A stretch of 64,000 bases of DNA from Anaerotruncus massiliensis (ex Togo et al. 2026) (GTDB lineage: Bacteria; Bacillota; Clostridia; Oscillospirales; Ruminococcaceae), in assembly GCF_900199635.1 (NCBI RefSeq), contig NZ_LT962687.1:2046541-2110540 (forward strand), given 5' to 3'. Below the pieces are notes generated by a model. The model was not told the DNA's origin. It saw nothing but the letters and a program-made list of their open reading frames with translations, and ran no database searches. Within the stretch, counting starts at the first letter, position 1. Each line of letters starts with the position of its first letter. A program made the translations under genes and the position numbers. Shown in pieces: positions 51,794-60,963 of the stretch.

Positions 51794-52110
51794 AACGTTT
51801 CGTCCACCTTTTCAAAGGTGGCGGGGCCGCGGGGCAGCGCCCCGCGCCGCTCGCCGCGGCGAGCGGAACGCCCAATCCTTCAGGCGTATTTTTCGGTTCC
51901 TTTTTACAAGAGAAAAAGGAACATCGCAAAAGGGCCGCTTCCCATTTGGGAAGCGGCCCTTTGCATCTGCTTCTTTCTTTTCTATCGCAAAAGAAAGAAG
52001 CAAAGAAAATGCTCCTGAAGGATCAGGTATCTTGTGCGCTGCGGCGCACGCGTCAGGGCTCCGCCCTGACAACCCGCCGCCTTTTATAAAAGGCGGGCGA
52101 AAACTTTTAG
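51794..52110. repeat. Palindromic element built of two diverged inverted arms with conserved hairpins
   Basis: Fills the gap between the GH13 and ybaK genes. Left arm (about 51794-51890): hairpins CCACCTTT/AAAGGTGG, GCGGGGC/GCCCCGC, CCGCTCGCC/GGCGAGCGG, then ATCCTTCAGGCGTATTTT. Right arm, reverse complement (about 52110-52003): hairpins CCGCCTTTT/AAAAGGCGG, GTCAGGGC/GCCCTGAC, GTGCGC/GCGCAC, then ATCCTTCAGGAGCATTTT. Between them are AAAGGGCCGCTTCCCA and its complement (51926-51964) and TGCTTCTTTCTTTT with its complement (about 51968-52002). No ORF. Confidence 0.75.
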
Positions 52111-52120
52111 ATTAAACCCT

Positions 52121-52600
52121 TTAATCCGCAGTGATCGGCGCGGTTTTCGCCCGGACGAGCGGCAGCAGGTCGCCCGGCGAAACCTCGATCTGGCAGCCGA
52201 TCCGCCCTCCGCTCACGCAGACCGCCGGGAGCGATTCCACCGCCCTGTCGAACACCGTGGGGAAGAGCTTCCTCATCCCCACCGGCGAGCAGCCGCCCCG
52301 GATGTAGCCGGTGGTCTTGTTGATCTCCGCCACCGGAATCATCGCGACCGACTTCTCCCCCACCGCCTTCGCCGCCTTTTTGAGGTCGAGCTCCTTTGCC
52401 ACGGGGATCACAAACACAAAGTTGCCGCCCGACGCGCCCCTGGTCACGAGCGTCTTATAGACCGCGTCGACGTCCTGCCCGAGCTTTTCCGCCACGCTCA
52501 CCCCATCGATCTTCCCGTCCGCGTGCCCGTAGACGTGCACACGGTAGGAAATCTTCGCCCGTTCGAGCATCCGCATCGCGTTCGTCTTGGCCTCCGCCAT
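52121..52600 (-). CDS. ybaK: Cys-tRNA(Pro)/aminoacyl-tRNA deacylase, YbaK/EbsC family
   Basis: 159 residues. YbaK fold: KTNAMRMLERAKISYRVHVY at the start, TLVTRG, VFVIPVAKELDLKKAAKAVG with the catalytic Lys region, and GYIRGGCSPVGMRK with the GGxSP loop. Hydrolyses mischarged Cys-tRNA(Pro). ATG 52600 has GGAGG 8 nt upstream. It begins 14 bp after the terminator of the liv operon. Confidence 0.92.
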   Translation of the reverse strand: MAEAKTNAMRMLERAKISYRVHVYGHADGKIDGVSVAEKLGQDVDAVYKTLVTRGASGGNFVFVIPVAKELDLKKAAKAVGEKSVAMIPVAEINKTTGYIRGGCSPVGMRKLFPTVFDRAVESLPAVCVSGGRIGCQIEVSPGDLLPLVRAKTAPITAD

Positions 52601-52613
52601 CCTGTCCGCCTCC

Positions 52614-52641
52614 AAAAAAAGGGCGCGCCCTCGGCGCGCCC
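52614..52641 (-). terminator. Terminator of the liv operon
   Basis: Minus strand GGGCGCGCC / GGCGCGCCC, GAG loop, followed by TTTTTTT; located 10 bp after the livF stop. Confidence 0.9.
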
Positions 52642-52651
52642 CTTAATTTTT

Positions 52652-53353
52652 TTACATGCCGAGATACGCCTTCTGGACCCGCTCGTCCTCCCGCATCTCC
52701 TTGGCGGTGCCGCTCATCACGATCCGCCCCGTCTCGAGCACGTACGCCCTGTCCGCGATCGAAAGCGCCATCTGCGCGTTCTGCTCGACCAGCAGGATCG
52801 TCGTCCCGGCGCGGTGCAGCTCCTGGATGATGTCGAAGATCTGCTCCACCAGGATGGGCGCAAGCCCCATCGACGGCTCGTCGAGCATCAGCAGGGTCGG
52901 ATGGCTCATGAGCGCGCGGCCCATCGCCAGCATCTGCTGCTCGCCGCCCGAGAGGGTGCCCGCCACCTGCCTGCGGCGTTCCCTGAGGCGGGGAAACCGC
53001 TCGTAGACGTTTTCGAGGTCGGCGGACAGCGCGGTGGGCTTCTGGGTATAGGCGCCCATCTCGAGGTTCTCCTGCACCGTCATCTGCAAAAAGATGCGCC
53101 GCCCCTCGGGCACGTGGGCAAGCCCCAGCTTGACGATGTGGTTGGGGGCCGCCGTGCGGATGTCGCCGTCGAGGAAGGTGATGCTGCCGGTCTTGGTGCG
53201 CAGAAGGCCGGAGACCGTCTTGAGGATGGTGCTTTTGCCCGCGCCGTTGGCGCCGATCAGCGAGACGATCTCCCCTTTGGCGACCTCGAAGGAGATGTCC
53301 TTGATCGCATGGATGTTGCCGTAGTAGACGTTGATATCACTGACCTTCAGCAT
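52652..53353 (-). CDS. livF: Branched-chain amino acid ABC ATPase LivF
   Basis: 233 residues. GANGAGKST, signature LSGGEQQMLAMGRAL, LMLDEPSMGLAP and the family-typical LLVEQN in place of a switch histidine; VPEGRRIF is a LivF landmark. ATG 53353 overlaps the end of livG by 17 bp. Confidence 0.95.
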   Translation of the reverse strand: MLKVSDINVYYGNIHAIKDISFEVAKGEIVSLIGANGAGKSTILKTVSGLLRTKTGSITFLDGDIRTAAPNHIVKLGLAHVPEGRRIFLQMTVQENLEMGAYTQKPTALSADLENVYERFPRLRERRRQVAGTLSGGEQQMLAMGRALMSHPTLLMLDEPSMGLAPILVEQIFDIIQELHRAGTTILLVEQNAQMALSIADRAYVLETGRIVMSGTAKEMREDERVQKAYLGM

Positions 53354-54203
53354 CCTGCTTCTCCCCCCTCTTCTTGCCGAGATACGCCTCGATGACCACC
53401 GGGTTGCGCCGGATCTCCTCCGGCGTGCCCTTGGCGATGATTTTGCCGTAGTTGAGCACCGCGATCCCCTCGCAGATGCCCATGACAAGGCTCATGTCGT
53501 GCTCGATCAGCATGATCGCGATCTGGAAGGTATCGCGGATTTTGTGGATATTCTCCATCAGCTCGGTCGTCTCCGAGGGGTTCATGCCCGCCGCCGGCTC
53601 GTCGAGCAGCAGCAGCTTGGGGCCGGTCGCCAGCGCGCGCACGATCTCCAGCCGCCGCTGCGCGCCGTAGGGGAGGCTTCCCGCCTCCGCGTCCGCCTGG
53701 TCCTGCATCCCGAAGATCGAGAGCAGCTCCAGCGCCTTCTCCCTCGCCGCCTTCTCCGCCTTCCAGTATTTCGGCAGGCGCAGGGTCGAGGTCAGCATGT
53801 TGTAATGGGTGTGGTTGTGCATCCCGATCAGGACGTTGTCGATCACCGACAGGTTCTTAAAGAGCCGGATGTTCTGGAAGGTGCGCGCCACGCCCGCCCG
53901 GTTGACCTGGATGGTGCTCATCCCCTTGGTGTCCCTGCCGTCGATGAGGATCTTGCCGCGGGTGGGCTGGTAGACCTTGGTCAGCAGGTTGAAGACGGTC
54001 GTCTTGCCCGCGCCGTTCGGGCCGATGAGGCCGCAGATCTCGGTGCGGCCGACGGTGAGGTTGAAGTCGTCGACGGCGGGCAGCCCGCCGAATTCGATGC
54101 TCAGCCCGATCGCCTCCATGACGGGGGTATAGGCCTTGTCGCGCTCGGGGAGGATCTTTTCCCGGCTGTCGTAGTCGTTATAGGTCAGCTCGTAATCGCT
54201 CAT
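53337..54203 (-). CDS. livG: Branched-chain amino acid ABC ATPase LivG
   Basis: 288 residues. A 28-residue N-terminal extension (SDYELTYNDYDSREK) precedes the NBD. GPNGAGKTT, LivG-type signature LPYGAQRRLEIVRAL, LLLLDEPAAGMNP and switch His in IEHDM. Overlaps the livM stop by 4 bp. Confidence 0.94.
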   Translation of the reverse strand: MSDYELTYNDYDSREKILPERDKAYTPVMEAIGLSIEFGGLPAVDDFNLTVGRTEICGLIGPNGAGKTTVFNLLTKVYQPTRGKILIDGRDTKGMSTIQVNRAGVARTFQNIRLFKNLSVIDNVLIGMHNHTHYNMLTSTLRLPKYWKAEKAAREKALELLSIFGMQDQADAEAGSLPYGAQRRLEIVRALATGPKLLLLDEPAAGMNPSETTELMENIHKIRDTFQIAIMLIEHDMSLVMGICEGIAVLNYGKIIAKGTPEEIRRNPVVIEAYLGKKRGEKQDAEGQ

Positions 54204-55267
54204 TGCTTGACCGCCTCCCCCTTCTTTTTCCCGCCAAAGCGGTTCATGAACTTCTCAAGCAGCCTGCTCATCGAGAAGTCGTAGGTGCCCATCAGGCCGG
54301 AGGGCTTGAAGATCATCACCAAAATGAGCACGATCGAATAGAGCACCATGCGCCACTTGTCGAAGGCGAGCAGCACCTGGGGCAGCGCGGTGAGCACGGT
54401 GGCGGAGAGGATCGAACCGAGCATCGAGCCCATGCCGCCGAGCACGACCATCACGAGAATTTCGATCGATTTCATGAAGCCGAAGGTGTTCGGCTGGAGG
54501 ATGCCGACGTAGGTCGCGTAGAGCGCGCCCGCCACCCCCGCGAAGAACGCCGAGAGGGTGAACGCCATGACCTTGTAGTAGGTGGTGTGAATGCCGCAGC
54601 TTTCGGCGGCGATCTCGTTTTCGCGGATCGAGAGGATCGCGCGCCCGTGGCGGGACTTCATGACCATGTGGATCACCAGGCAGGTGATCACCACGCAGAT
54701 GAACACGTTCGAGACGGTCGCGGCCTTGGGGATGCGCTTGAGGCCGGAGGCGCCGAAGGTGAAGTCGAAGCCGAGCACGCTGTCGATGTTGAGGAGCACG
54801 ACGCGGATGATCTCGCCGAAGCCGAGGGTGATGATCGCGAGGTAGTCCCCCTTGAGGCGCAGGGCGGGCACACCGATGATGATGCCAAAGATCGCGGCCA
54901 CCAGCCCCGCCAGCAGAAGCGCCAGCACGACGTAGAAATTGTATTGGAGGTGCGCGGCGGCGGCGTTCGCCCCTTCGGGGAGCTTGTCGAGATTGGGCAT
55001 GGGCATCGCCTTGAGGAAGATGCCCGCCGCATAGCCGCCGACCGCCATGAACCCGGCGTGCCCGAGCGGAAGCTGCCCGAGGTAGCCGGTCGCCACGTTG
55101 AGCGAGACGGCCAAGATGATGTTGATGCCGACAAGCATGAGAATTTTGGTGTAGTAGCTCGAGAGCGCGCCGGTGATGAGGTTGAGCGCCACGAACGCCA
55201 GGACGACCAGCGCAGCGTTGATCGCGTAGCGCGCGGGCATGGGGATGCGTTTTTGATTCTGATTCAT
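54200..55267 (-). CDS. livM: Branched-chain amino acid ABC permease LivM
   Basis: 355 residues, about ten helices. AVSLNVATGYLGQLPLGHAGFMAVGGYAAG and LRLKGDYLAIITLGFGEIIR are LivM hallmarks; GGMGSMLGSILSA occurs near the C-terminus. 13 bp after livH. Confidence 0.95.
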   Translation of the reverse strand: MNQNQKRIPMPARYAINAALVVLAFVALNLITGALSSYYTKILMLVGINIILAVSLNVATGYLGQLPLGHAGFMAVGGYAAGIFLKAMPMPNLDKLPEGANAAAAHLQYNFYVVLALLLAGLVAAIFGIIIGVPALRLKGDYLAIITLGFGEIIRVVLLNIDSVLGFDFTFGASGLKRIPKAATVSNVFICVVITCLVIHMVMKSRHGRAILSIRENEIAAESCGIHTTYYKVMAFTLSAFFAGVAGALYATYVGILQPNTFGFMKSIEILVMVVLGGMGSMLGSILSATVLTALPQVLLAFDKWRMVLYSIVLILVMIFKPSGLMGTYDFSMSRLLEKFMNRFGGKKKGEAVKQ

Positions 55268-55280
55268 CTCAACGCCCCCC

Positions 55281-56180
55281 TTAAACCTTTTCGGTGATGT
55301 TGCGCCCGAGGATGCCGGTGGGCTTGACGAGCAGCACGACGATCAGGATGGCGAAGACGACGCCGTCCTTCCACACGGAGAGCCCGACCGCCGAAACGAG
55401 CGCCTCGGCCATGCCGATGACGAAGCCGCCGATCATCGCGCCGGGGATCGAGCCGATGCCGCCGAGCACGGCGGCGACGAACGCCTTGAGCCCGAGCATC
55501 GAGCCCATGGTGGGATTGGCCTGCGGGTAGGCGCAGAGGTAGAGGATCGCGCCGATGCCCGCCAGCGCGGAGCCGACCGCGAAGGTGAAGGAGACGGTCG
55601 CGTTGACGCTGATGCCCATGAGCTGGGCCGCGCCCATATCCTCGCTGACGGCGCGCATCGCCTTGCCGAGCTTGGTCTTCTGGACAAGGAAGGTGAGCAC
55701 CGCCATCGAGAGGATCGAGACGATGATGGTGAGCATGGCGGGGAAGCTGAGGGTCGTCCCGCCGAAGGAGATGCTCGGCCCGCCGGTGACCGCGGTCATG
55801 GCGCTGGACATGTCCTTCGCGCCCGCGCCGAAAATGAGCTGGAAGCCGTTTTCGAGCAGGAAGGAGACGCCGATGGCGGTGATGAGCAGCGAGAGGCGGG
55901 GCGCGGAGCGCAGCGGCGTGTAGGCCACCTTCTCAATGACGACGCCGAGCAGGGTGCTCGTCAGGATCGCGATGAGGATGGAGACGACCGGGTGCAGGTG
56001 GAAGTTCACCATGCACATCCACGCGGCGTAGGCGCCCACCATGATGATGTCGCCGTGCGCGAAGTTTAAAAGCAGGATGATGCCGTACACCATGCTGTAG
56101 CCCAGGGCCACCAGGGCGTAGATGGAGCCGGACTGGAGTCCGTTGACCAGCTGGCTGACGATGGTAGAGAACAGAGACAT
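55281..56180 (-). CDS. livH: Branched-chain amino acid ABC permease LivH
   Basis: 299 residues. LVNGLQSGSIYALVALGYSMVYGIILLLNFAHGDI near the start and GGIGSIPGAMIGGF near the end are LivH signatures. ATG 56180 is used; a GTG at 56192 sits too close to the AAAGGAC ribosome site. 225 bp after livK, a gap holding two hairpins. Confidence 0.94.
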   Translation of the reverse strand: MSLFSTIVSQLVNGLQSGSIYALVALGYSMVYGIILLLNFAHGDIIMVGAYAAWMCMVNFHLHPVVSILIAILTSTLLGVVIEKVAYTPLRSAPRLSLLITAIGVSFLLENGFQLIFGAGAKDMSSAMTAVTGGPSISFGGTTLSFPAMLTIIVSILSMAVLTFLVQKTKLGKAMRAVSEDMGAAQLMGISVNATVSFTFAVGSALAGIGAILYLCAYPQANPTMGSMLGLKAFVAAVLGGIGSIPGAMIGGFVIGMAEALVSAVGLSVWKDGVVFAILIVVLLVKPTGILGRNITEKV

Positions 56181-56256
56181 AGGCTTTGCCACGTCCTTTC
56201 TTCGGCGGATGGGGCCCGGCACGCGCCGGCCCGATGGTAGCAAAAATTGCGAACAG

Positions 56257-56309
56257 CCAATGGCCGTTTCCACGCGAAGCGCCCTTGCCCGCGTAGGAAT
56301 GCCCATTGG
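56257..56309. repeat. Imperfect inverted repeat in the livK-livH gap
   Basis: 20-nt arms CCAATGGCCGTTTCCACGCG and CGCGTAGGAATGCCCATTGG pair at 16 of 20 positions around a 13-nt loop. Looks like an interspersed palindromic repeat of the genome rather than an operon signal; only one copy is in the window. Confidence 0.55.
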
Positions 56310-56345
56310 GCGTCCGCCCTCCATGAAGCAGAAGAAACCATGCTA

Positions 56346-56368
56346 GGGGGAAGAGATGCTCTTCCCCC
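56346..56368 (-). other. Hairpin downstream of livK
   Basis: GGGGGAAGAG / CTCTTCCCCC with ATG loop, 38 bp after the livK stop, no T tract; likely mRNA 3'-end protection of the binding-protein message. Confidence 0.7.
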
Positions 56369-56405
56369 CGGCACAGTTGTTCCTTGCAGTTGTTCCGTTC
56401 GCGGA

Positions 56406-57650
56406 TCAGAAGAGCTCGGTGAAGACCTCTTCGCCGCCAGTCAGCTTGATCATCGCGGCAGATTTGATGGGGTTGTTGTACTCGTCGAACGCATAGGAGC
56501 CGGTGATGCCCTCGACCCCGTTGATGCCCTTGATGCCGTCGATCACGGCCTGCTTGTAGTCGTCGGAGCCGGCTTCCAGCCCGGCGGCCTCGGCGGCCTT
56601 CAGGCCCTCGACCAGCAGCAGGGCGGCGTCGTAGCCGAGCGGGGCGAACATGTTGGGGATCGCCTCGCCGTACTTGGCCTCGTAGTCGGCCTCGAACTTC
56701 TTGACCGCGTCGTTGGAGCCGGGCGCGTAGCCGGAGCAGTAGACGGAGCCCTCAAGGTCCTCCGCGGAGGCGTAGTCCTTGACGCTGCCCCAGCCGTCTC
56801 CGCCGAGGAAGGTGCCGGTGACGCCGGCGGCGCGGGCCTGGGTGACGATCATGCCATCATCCTGGTAGTAGTTGGGGGAGAAGACGACGTCGGGGTTCTT
56901 GGAGGCGATGTTGGTCATCTGCGCCTTGAAATCCACGTCGCCCTTGCTGTAGCCCTCGGCCGCGACGACCTCGACGCCCAGCTCGCCGCACTTCTCGACG
57001 AACGCGTCCTTGAGGCCGACCGAGTAGTCGCTGCCCGTCTCAAAGATGACGGCGGCGGTCTTGGCGCCGAGCTTCTCGGAGGCGTACTGCGCCATCTTCT
57101 CGCCCTGGAACGGGTCGATGAAGCAGGAGCGGAAGATGTTGGTGCGGATCTCGCTCGCGGGGTCCTCGGGGTCGATCATCGTGACGCCCGCGGCGGTCGC
57201 GGAGGCGGTGACCTGCGGCATGTTGATCGGATAGGTCTCGTCGGCGACGGCGATCGTCGGGCCGGTGAGGACCGAGCCGACCAGCGCGGTGATGCCCTGG
57301 TCGAGCAGGCGGTTGAAGGCGGTGACGGCCTCGGTGGCGTCGCCCTTCTCGTCGAGGGCGATAACCTCGATCTGCTTGCCGTTCACGCCGCCGGCCGCGT
57401 TGACCTCGTCGAAGTAGAGCATCGCGCCGTTCTTGACCGCGTTGCCGTACATGGCGTTGTCGCCGGTGGTGTTGGCCAGCAGGCCGACCTTGATCGTGTC
57501 GCCGGAAGCGGAGGGCGCGCCGTCCGCGGCAGGGGCCTCGGCGCTTCCGTCGGTGGGGGCGGACGGGGCCGCAGGGGTGTCGCTGCCGCCGCAGGCGGCC
57601 AGCGAGAGCACCATCATGACCGCTAAGGTCAGTGCCAGTAACTTTTTCAT
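56406..57650 (-). CDS. livK: Branched-chain amino acid-binding lipoprotein LivK
   Basis: 414 residues. Lipoprotein signal with lipobox LAAC (about residue 20), Ala/Pro/Ser linker, then a type I binding fold: IKVGLLANTTGDNAMYGNAVKNGAMLYFDEVNAAGG, LVGSVLTGPTIAVAD, FRSCFIDPFQGE and FSPNYYQDDGMIV. ATG 57650 with GGAGG 7 nt upstream. First gene of the liv operon. The upstream gap to 58065 is AT-rich, with an inverted repeat at 57778-57813 and no clear liv promoter. Confidence 0.94.
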   Translation of the reverse strand: MKKLLALTLAVMMVLSLAACGGSDTPAAPSAPTDGSAEAPAADGAPSASGDTIKVGLLANTTGDNAMYGNAVKNGAMLYFDEVNAAGGVNGKQIEVIALDEKGDATEAVTAFNRLLDQGITALVGSVLTGPTIAVADETYPINMPQVTASATAAGVTMIDPEDPASEIRTNIFRSCFIDPFQGEKMAQYASEKLGAKTAAVIFETGSDYSVGLKDAFVEKCGELGVEVVAAEGYSKGDVDFKAQMTNIASKNPDVVFSPNYYQDDGMIVTQARAAGVTGTFLGGDGWGSVKDYASAEDLEGSVYCSGYAPGSNDAVKKFEADYEAKYGEAIPNMFAPLGYDAALLLVEGLKAAEAAGLEAGSDDYKQAVIDGIKGINGVEGITGSYAFDEYNNPIKSAAMIKLTGGEEVFTELF

Positions 57651-57987
57651 TTTCTTTCCTCCCAATTCAATTGGTAAAGGGGCGGCGTCCGGTGTCGGCC
57701 GCTACCGCTTTAAAGTAACAGATTACTTTTTTCAAGTATATTGCAAATACCCTGTAAAATCCATAGTCTTTTTCGCCAATCCTCAAAAGACAAACACGAT
57801 TTCTTTTAGGATTATTCATAAAATTTTAATTGATTTTTTGGTATTTGTTTTAAATCCCAAAAGACATGCCGCTTTTTTTGACAAATCGGTCAGGGACATC
57901 GGAAGATTTCACAAGGATTTGGGCGCGTCTTTGAAGAAATTCCGCCTGCAAAATACATCCGTATTCCACCGGCATCCAAATCCCCGG

Positions 57988-58016
57988 TTGGCGGCCCTAT
58001 CTAAATATGATAGAAT
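57988..58016 (+). promoter_or_regulatory. Promoter of the GH3 lipoprotein gene
   Basis: -35 TTGGCG (57988-57993), 17-bp spacer, -10 TAGAAT (58011-58016); TATGAT at 58006 is an alternative -10. Confidence 0.6.
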
Positions 58017-58065
58017 AAGAAAGACCCGCTGTCAACCATAGAAATCCATTGGAGGAAGTTTCAAT

Positions 58066-59861
58066 ATGTTTCATAAACCGACCCTGTGCGCGCTTTTCTG
58101 CGCGCTGACGCTCGCGGGCTGCGCGCCCGCTCCCGCGCCGCTCGGGGAGCCCGCGCAGTCCGCGCCCGCCTCCTCCGCGCCGGAGGACGCGGACCCAGCT
58201 CCGCCCGCCGCGCCCGCCCCCGCGCCGGAGGGGGAGCGGGCGCGGGAACTGCTCGCGGGGATGACCGACGAGGAAAAGGTCGGCCAGCTCTTCCTCGTCT
58301 CGATCCCCGGGACGGGCCTCGACGCGGCCTCCCTCGCCTTTCTCACCGAGGCGAAGATCGGGAACGTCATCCTCTTCGGCAACAACTGTGAAAACGGGGC
58401 GCAGATCTCCGCCCTGACCGATTCCATTCAGCGCGCCGTGACCGAGGCGACCGGAGCGCCCGCTCTCATCGCGGTCGACCAGGAGGGCGGGGAGGTCACC
58501 CGCGTCACCGACGGCGCCACCGTCTACCCCGGCGCAATGGCCTTCGCCGCATCGGGCGGGAAGCCCACCGCCCTCGACCCCGTGCCCGAGGCGAACGCCC
58601 TTAGGATCGAGGGGGAGTTCGTCGGGGAGGAGCTGCGGGCGCTCGGCATCAACTGCAACCTCGCGCCCGTCGCGGACGTGAACACCAACCCGCTGAACCC
58701 CGTCATCGGGGTGCGCTCCTACGGCGACGACCCCGAGCGGGTGGCGGGCGCCGCCGCGGCCTACGCGCTCGGGCTGCAGAGCCGTGGGGTGCTGGCGGTC
58801 GCCAAGCATTACCCCGGCCACGGGGACACGTCGGTCGACTCCCACTACGGCCTTCCCGTCTCGCAGAAATCCCTCGACGAACTCGCGGCGGCCGAGCTGG
58901 TCCCCTTCCTGACCGCAGGCAAGGCGGGCGTCGCGGGCGTGATGGCCGCGCACATCCTCTACCCCCGGATCGACCCGGACGGGCGGCCCGCGACCCTTTC
59001 CAAGGCGGTGCTCACCGGCATGCTGCGGGAGGGGGAGGGCCTGTCCAACGGCTTCGAGGGGCTCATCTTCACCGACTCGATGCGCATGGGCGCGGTCACC
59101 TCGCAGTACGGTATCGGGAACGCGTGCGTGCTGGCGGTGAACGCGGGGGCCGACATCCTCACGACCGGCACGGGCGGGGACGGCGCGGCGGGCCTGCAGG
59201 TCCAGCGCGCCGCCTACAACGAGGTGCTCGCCGCCGTCAAAAACGGCACGATCTCCCGCGAGACGCTCGACGACCGGGTGGGGCGCATCCTGTTCTATAA
59301 GGAGAAATACGGGCTCTTCGACGGCGGGCTGCCGCTCGGTCTCGACCACACCCACGAGGAGGAGCACGCCCGCTTCGCGCAGGAGGTCAGCGACAAGAGC
59401 ATGACGCTGCTGCGCGACCCGCGCGGCCTGCTCCCGCTGGGGACGCTCGCGGAGGAGCGCCTCCTCGCAATCTCCCCGCCCCTTCCCCTCTCGGGACCGA
59501 CCCCGAGGCCGCCTCCTTCGCTTCCCTCGCGGCTGACCGGTTCTCCGGGCGGCCGCTGCTCGTCGACCCCGTGCCCGACGGGGCGCAGACCGCGGCCTGC
59601 GCAGCCGCGGCGGCGGAGGCGGACAGGGTCGTGATCGCGATGACCCGCGCGGAGCAGGCAGGGCTTGTGCGCGCGGTCGCGGATGCCAACCCCGACACCG
59701 TCGTGCTGCTGCTCGGGAGCCCCTACCTGGCCGGCCTGCTCCCGCCGGAGGTCACCGCCGTCTGCGGCTACGAGTACACCCCGCTCTCCACCGGAAGCGC
59801 CGTCTCCCTGCTCGCGGGAGGGTTTCAGCCGCGCGGCGCGCTTCCCGTGAAATTGGATTAG
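58066..59861 (+). CDS. GH3 beta-N-acetylhexosaminidase-like lipoprotein, frameshifted near 59475
   Basis: Lipoprotein signal (lipobox LAGC), Ala/Pro linker to about residue 55, then GH3 domain: VGQLFLVSIPGTGL, LIAVDQEGGEVTRV, FAPVADV-like NLAPVADVNTNP, AKHYPGHGDTSVDSH, and the nucleophile loop LIFTDSMRMGAV. The KHxPGxG and TDS motifs are NagZ-like. The first frame ends at 59634 in an improbable Pro/Arg tail; from about 59475 the next frame reads LGTDPEAASFASLAADRF and continues to a stop at 59859-59861, giving a normal GH3 C-terminal domain ending ALPVKLD. Loss of one C in the CCCC run at about 59473 explains it. Confidence 0.85.
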
Positions 59862-59959
59862 CTGGAAATTGCACATCTGTTTTTCCGGTCCTGCACAGAT
59901 TCGACAAAATAATTTTGGCTCCTTTGTGCTGTTTTTCCCATAGCAAACCCTTCCGGGGA

Positions 59960-59989
59960 TTGACATTTCCCCATGCGGGCTGATAAAAT
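59960..59989 (+). promoter_or_regulatory. Promoter of the polar amino acid importer
   Basis: -35 TTGACA (59960-59965), 18-bp spacer, -10 TAAAAT (59984-59989). Confidence 0.75.
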
Positions 59990-60040
59990 AGAGGATATTG
60001 AGCGAAGCGGAAAATGCCGCGCGCCGTCCGGCGCGCCCGT

Positions 60041-60090
60041 GGACGGATGCAGGAACCAGCGGTTTTTCCTGCAAGCACGCCGCTTTGTCC
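60041..60090 (+). other. Possible pseudoknotted leader RNA
   Basis: GCAGGAA (60049-60055) pairs with TTCCTGC (60066-60072); its loop contains AGCGG (60058-60062), which can pair with CCGCT (60080-60084); GGAC (60041-60044) and GTCC (60087-60090) enclose both. Not a family I recognise. Confidence 0.4.
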
Positions 60091-60121
60091 GATATACATC
60101 TGAATTGGGAGGAAGAAAGAA

Positions 60122-60946
60122 ATGAAATCGATAAAGAAACTGCTCGCGCTCGCCCTCGCCCTCGCGATGACGGCCGCCCTCGCCGCCTGCGGCGGCAGCC
60201 CGGCCCCCGCCGAGACCCCCTCGGACAGCGCGGCCCCCGCCGGAAGCGCCGCCGAGACCCCGGCCGCCCCGGGCAAGACCTACCTCATCGCCACCGACAC
60301 GACCTTCGCGCCGTTCGAGTTCCAGGACGCGCAGGGCAACTTCGTCGGCATCGACATGGACCTGCTGAAGGCCATCGCGGAGGACCAGGGCTTCCAGTAT
60401 GAGATCCAGGTGCTCGGCTTCGACGCGTCGCTCCAGTCGGTGCAGTCGGGCCAGTCGGACGGCATGATCGCCGGCATGAGCATCACCGACGCCCGCAGGG
60501 AGATCTTCGACTTCTCCGAGCCCTACTTTGATTCGGGCGTCGTGATGGGCATCAAGGCGGACAACGGGGAGATCAAGGGCTACGCCGACCTGGCGGGCAA
60601 AAACGTCGCCATCAAGAAGGGCACCGAGGGCGCGGCCTTCGCCGAGAGCATCATGGATGAATACGGCTTCACCGTGACCTACTTCGCCGACTCCTCCAAC
60701 ATGTATGAGGACGTCAAGGCGGGCAACTCGGCCGCCTGCTTCGAGGACTACCCGGTTCTCGGCTACGCGATCTCGCAGGACATCGGGCTCAAGATCGTCA
60801 CCGAGATGGAGCGCGGCAATTCCTACGGCTTCGCGGTCAACAAGGGCCAGAACCCCGAGCTGATCGAGATGTTCGACGCGGGCCTCCAGAACCTGCGCGA
60901 CAGCGGCAAATACCAGGAGATCCTCGACACCTATATCAAAAAGTAA
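60122..60946 (+). CDS. Polar amino acid-binding lipoprotein (SBP_bac_3 family)
   Basis: 274 residues. Lipoprotein signal with lipobox LAAC, Ala/Pro linker, then LIATDTTFAPFEFQDAQGNFVGIDMDLLKAI, SDGMIAGMSITDARREIFDFSEPYFDSG and KNVAIKKGTEGA, all classic for glutamine/cystine/histidine-type binding proteins. Retains the Arg (ARRE) that grips the substrate carboxylate. GGGAGG precedes ATG 60122. First gene of a three-gene operon. Confidence 0.94.
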   Translation: MKSIKKLLALALALAMTAALAACGGSPAPAETPSDSAAPAGSAAETPAAPGKTYLIATDTTFAPFEFQDAQGNFVGIDMDLLKAIAEDQGFQYEIQVLGFDASLQSVQSGQSDGMIAGMSITDARREIFDFSEPYFDSGVVMGIKADNGEIKGYADLAGKNVAIKKGTEGAAFAESIMDEYGFTVTYFADSSNMYEDVKAGNSAACFEDYPVLGYAISQDIGLKIVTEMERGNSYGFAVNKGQNPELIEMFDAGLQNLRDSGKYQEILDTYIKK

Positions 60947-60963
60947 CCATTCGGCGCGCATCC

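Noticed and set aside
51784-52120. CRISPR-like or tandem repeat interpretation of the hairpin-rich gap
   Set aside because: The repeats are inverted and nested, not evenly spaced direct repeats, and there are no spacers or cas genes.
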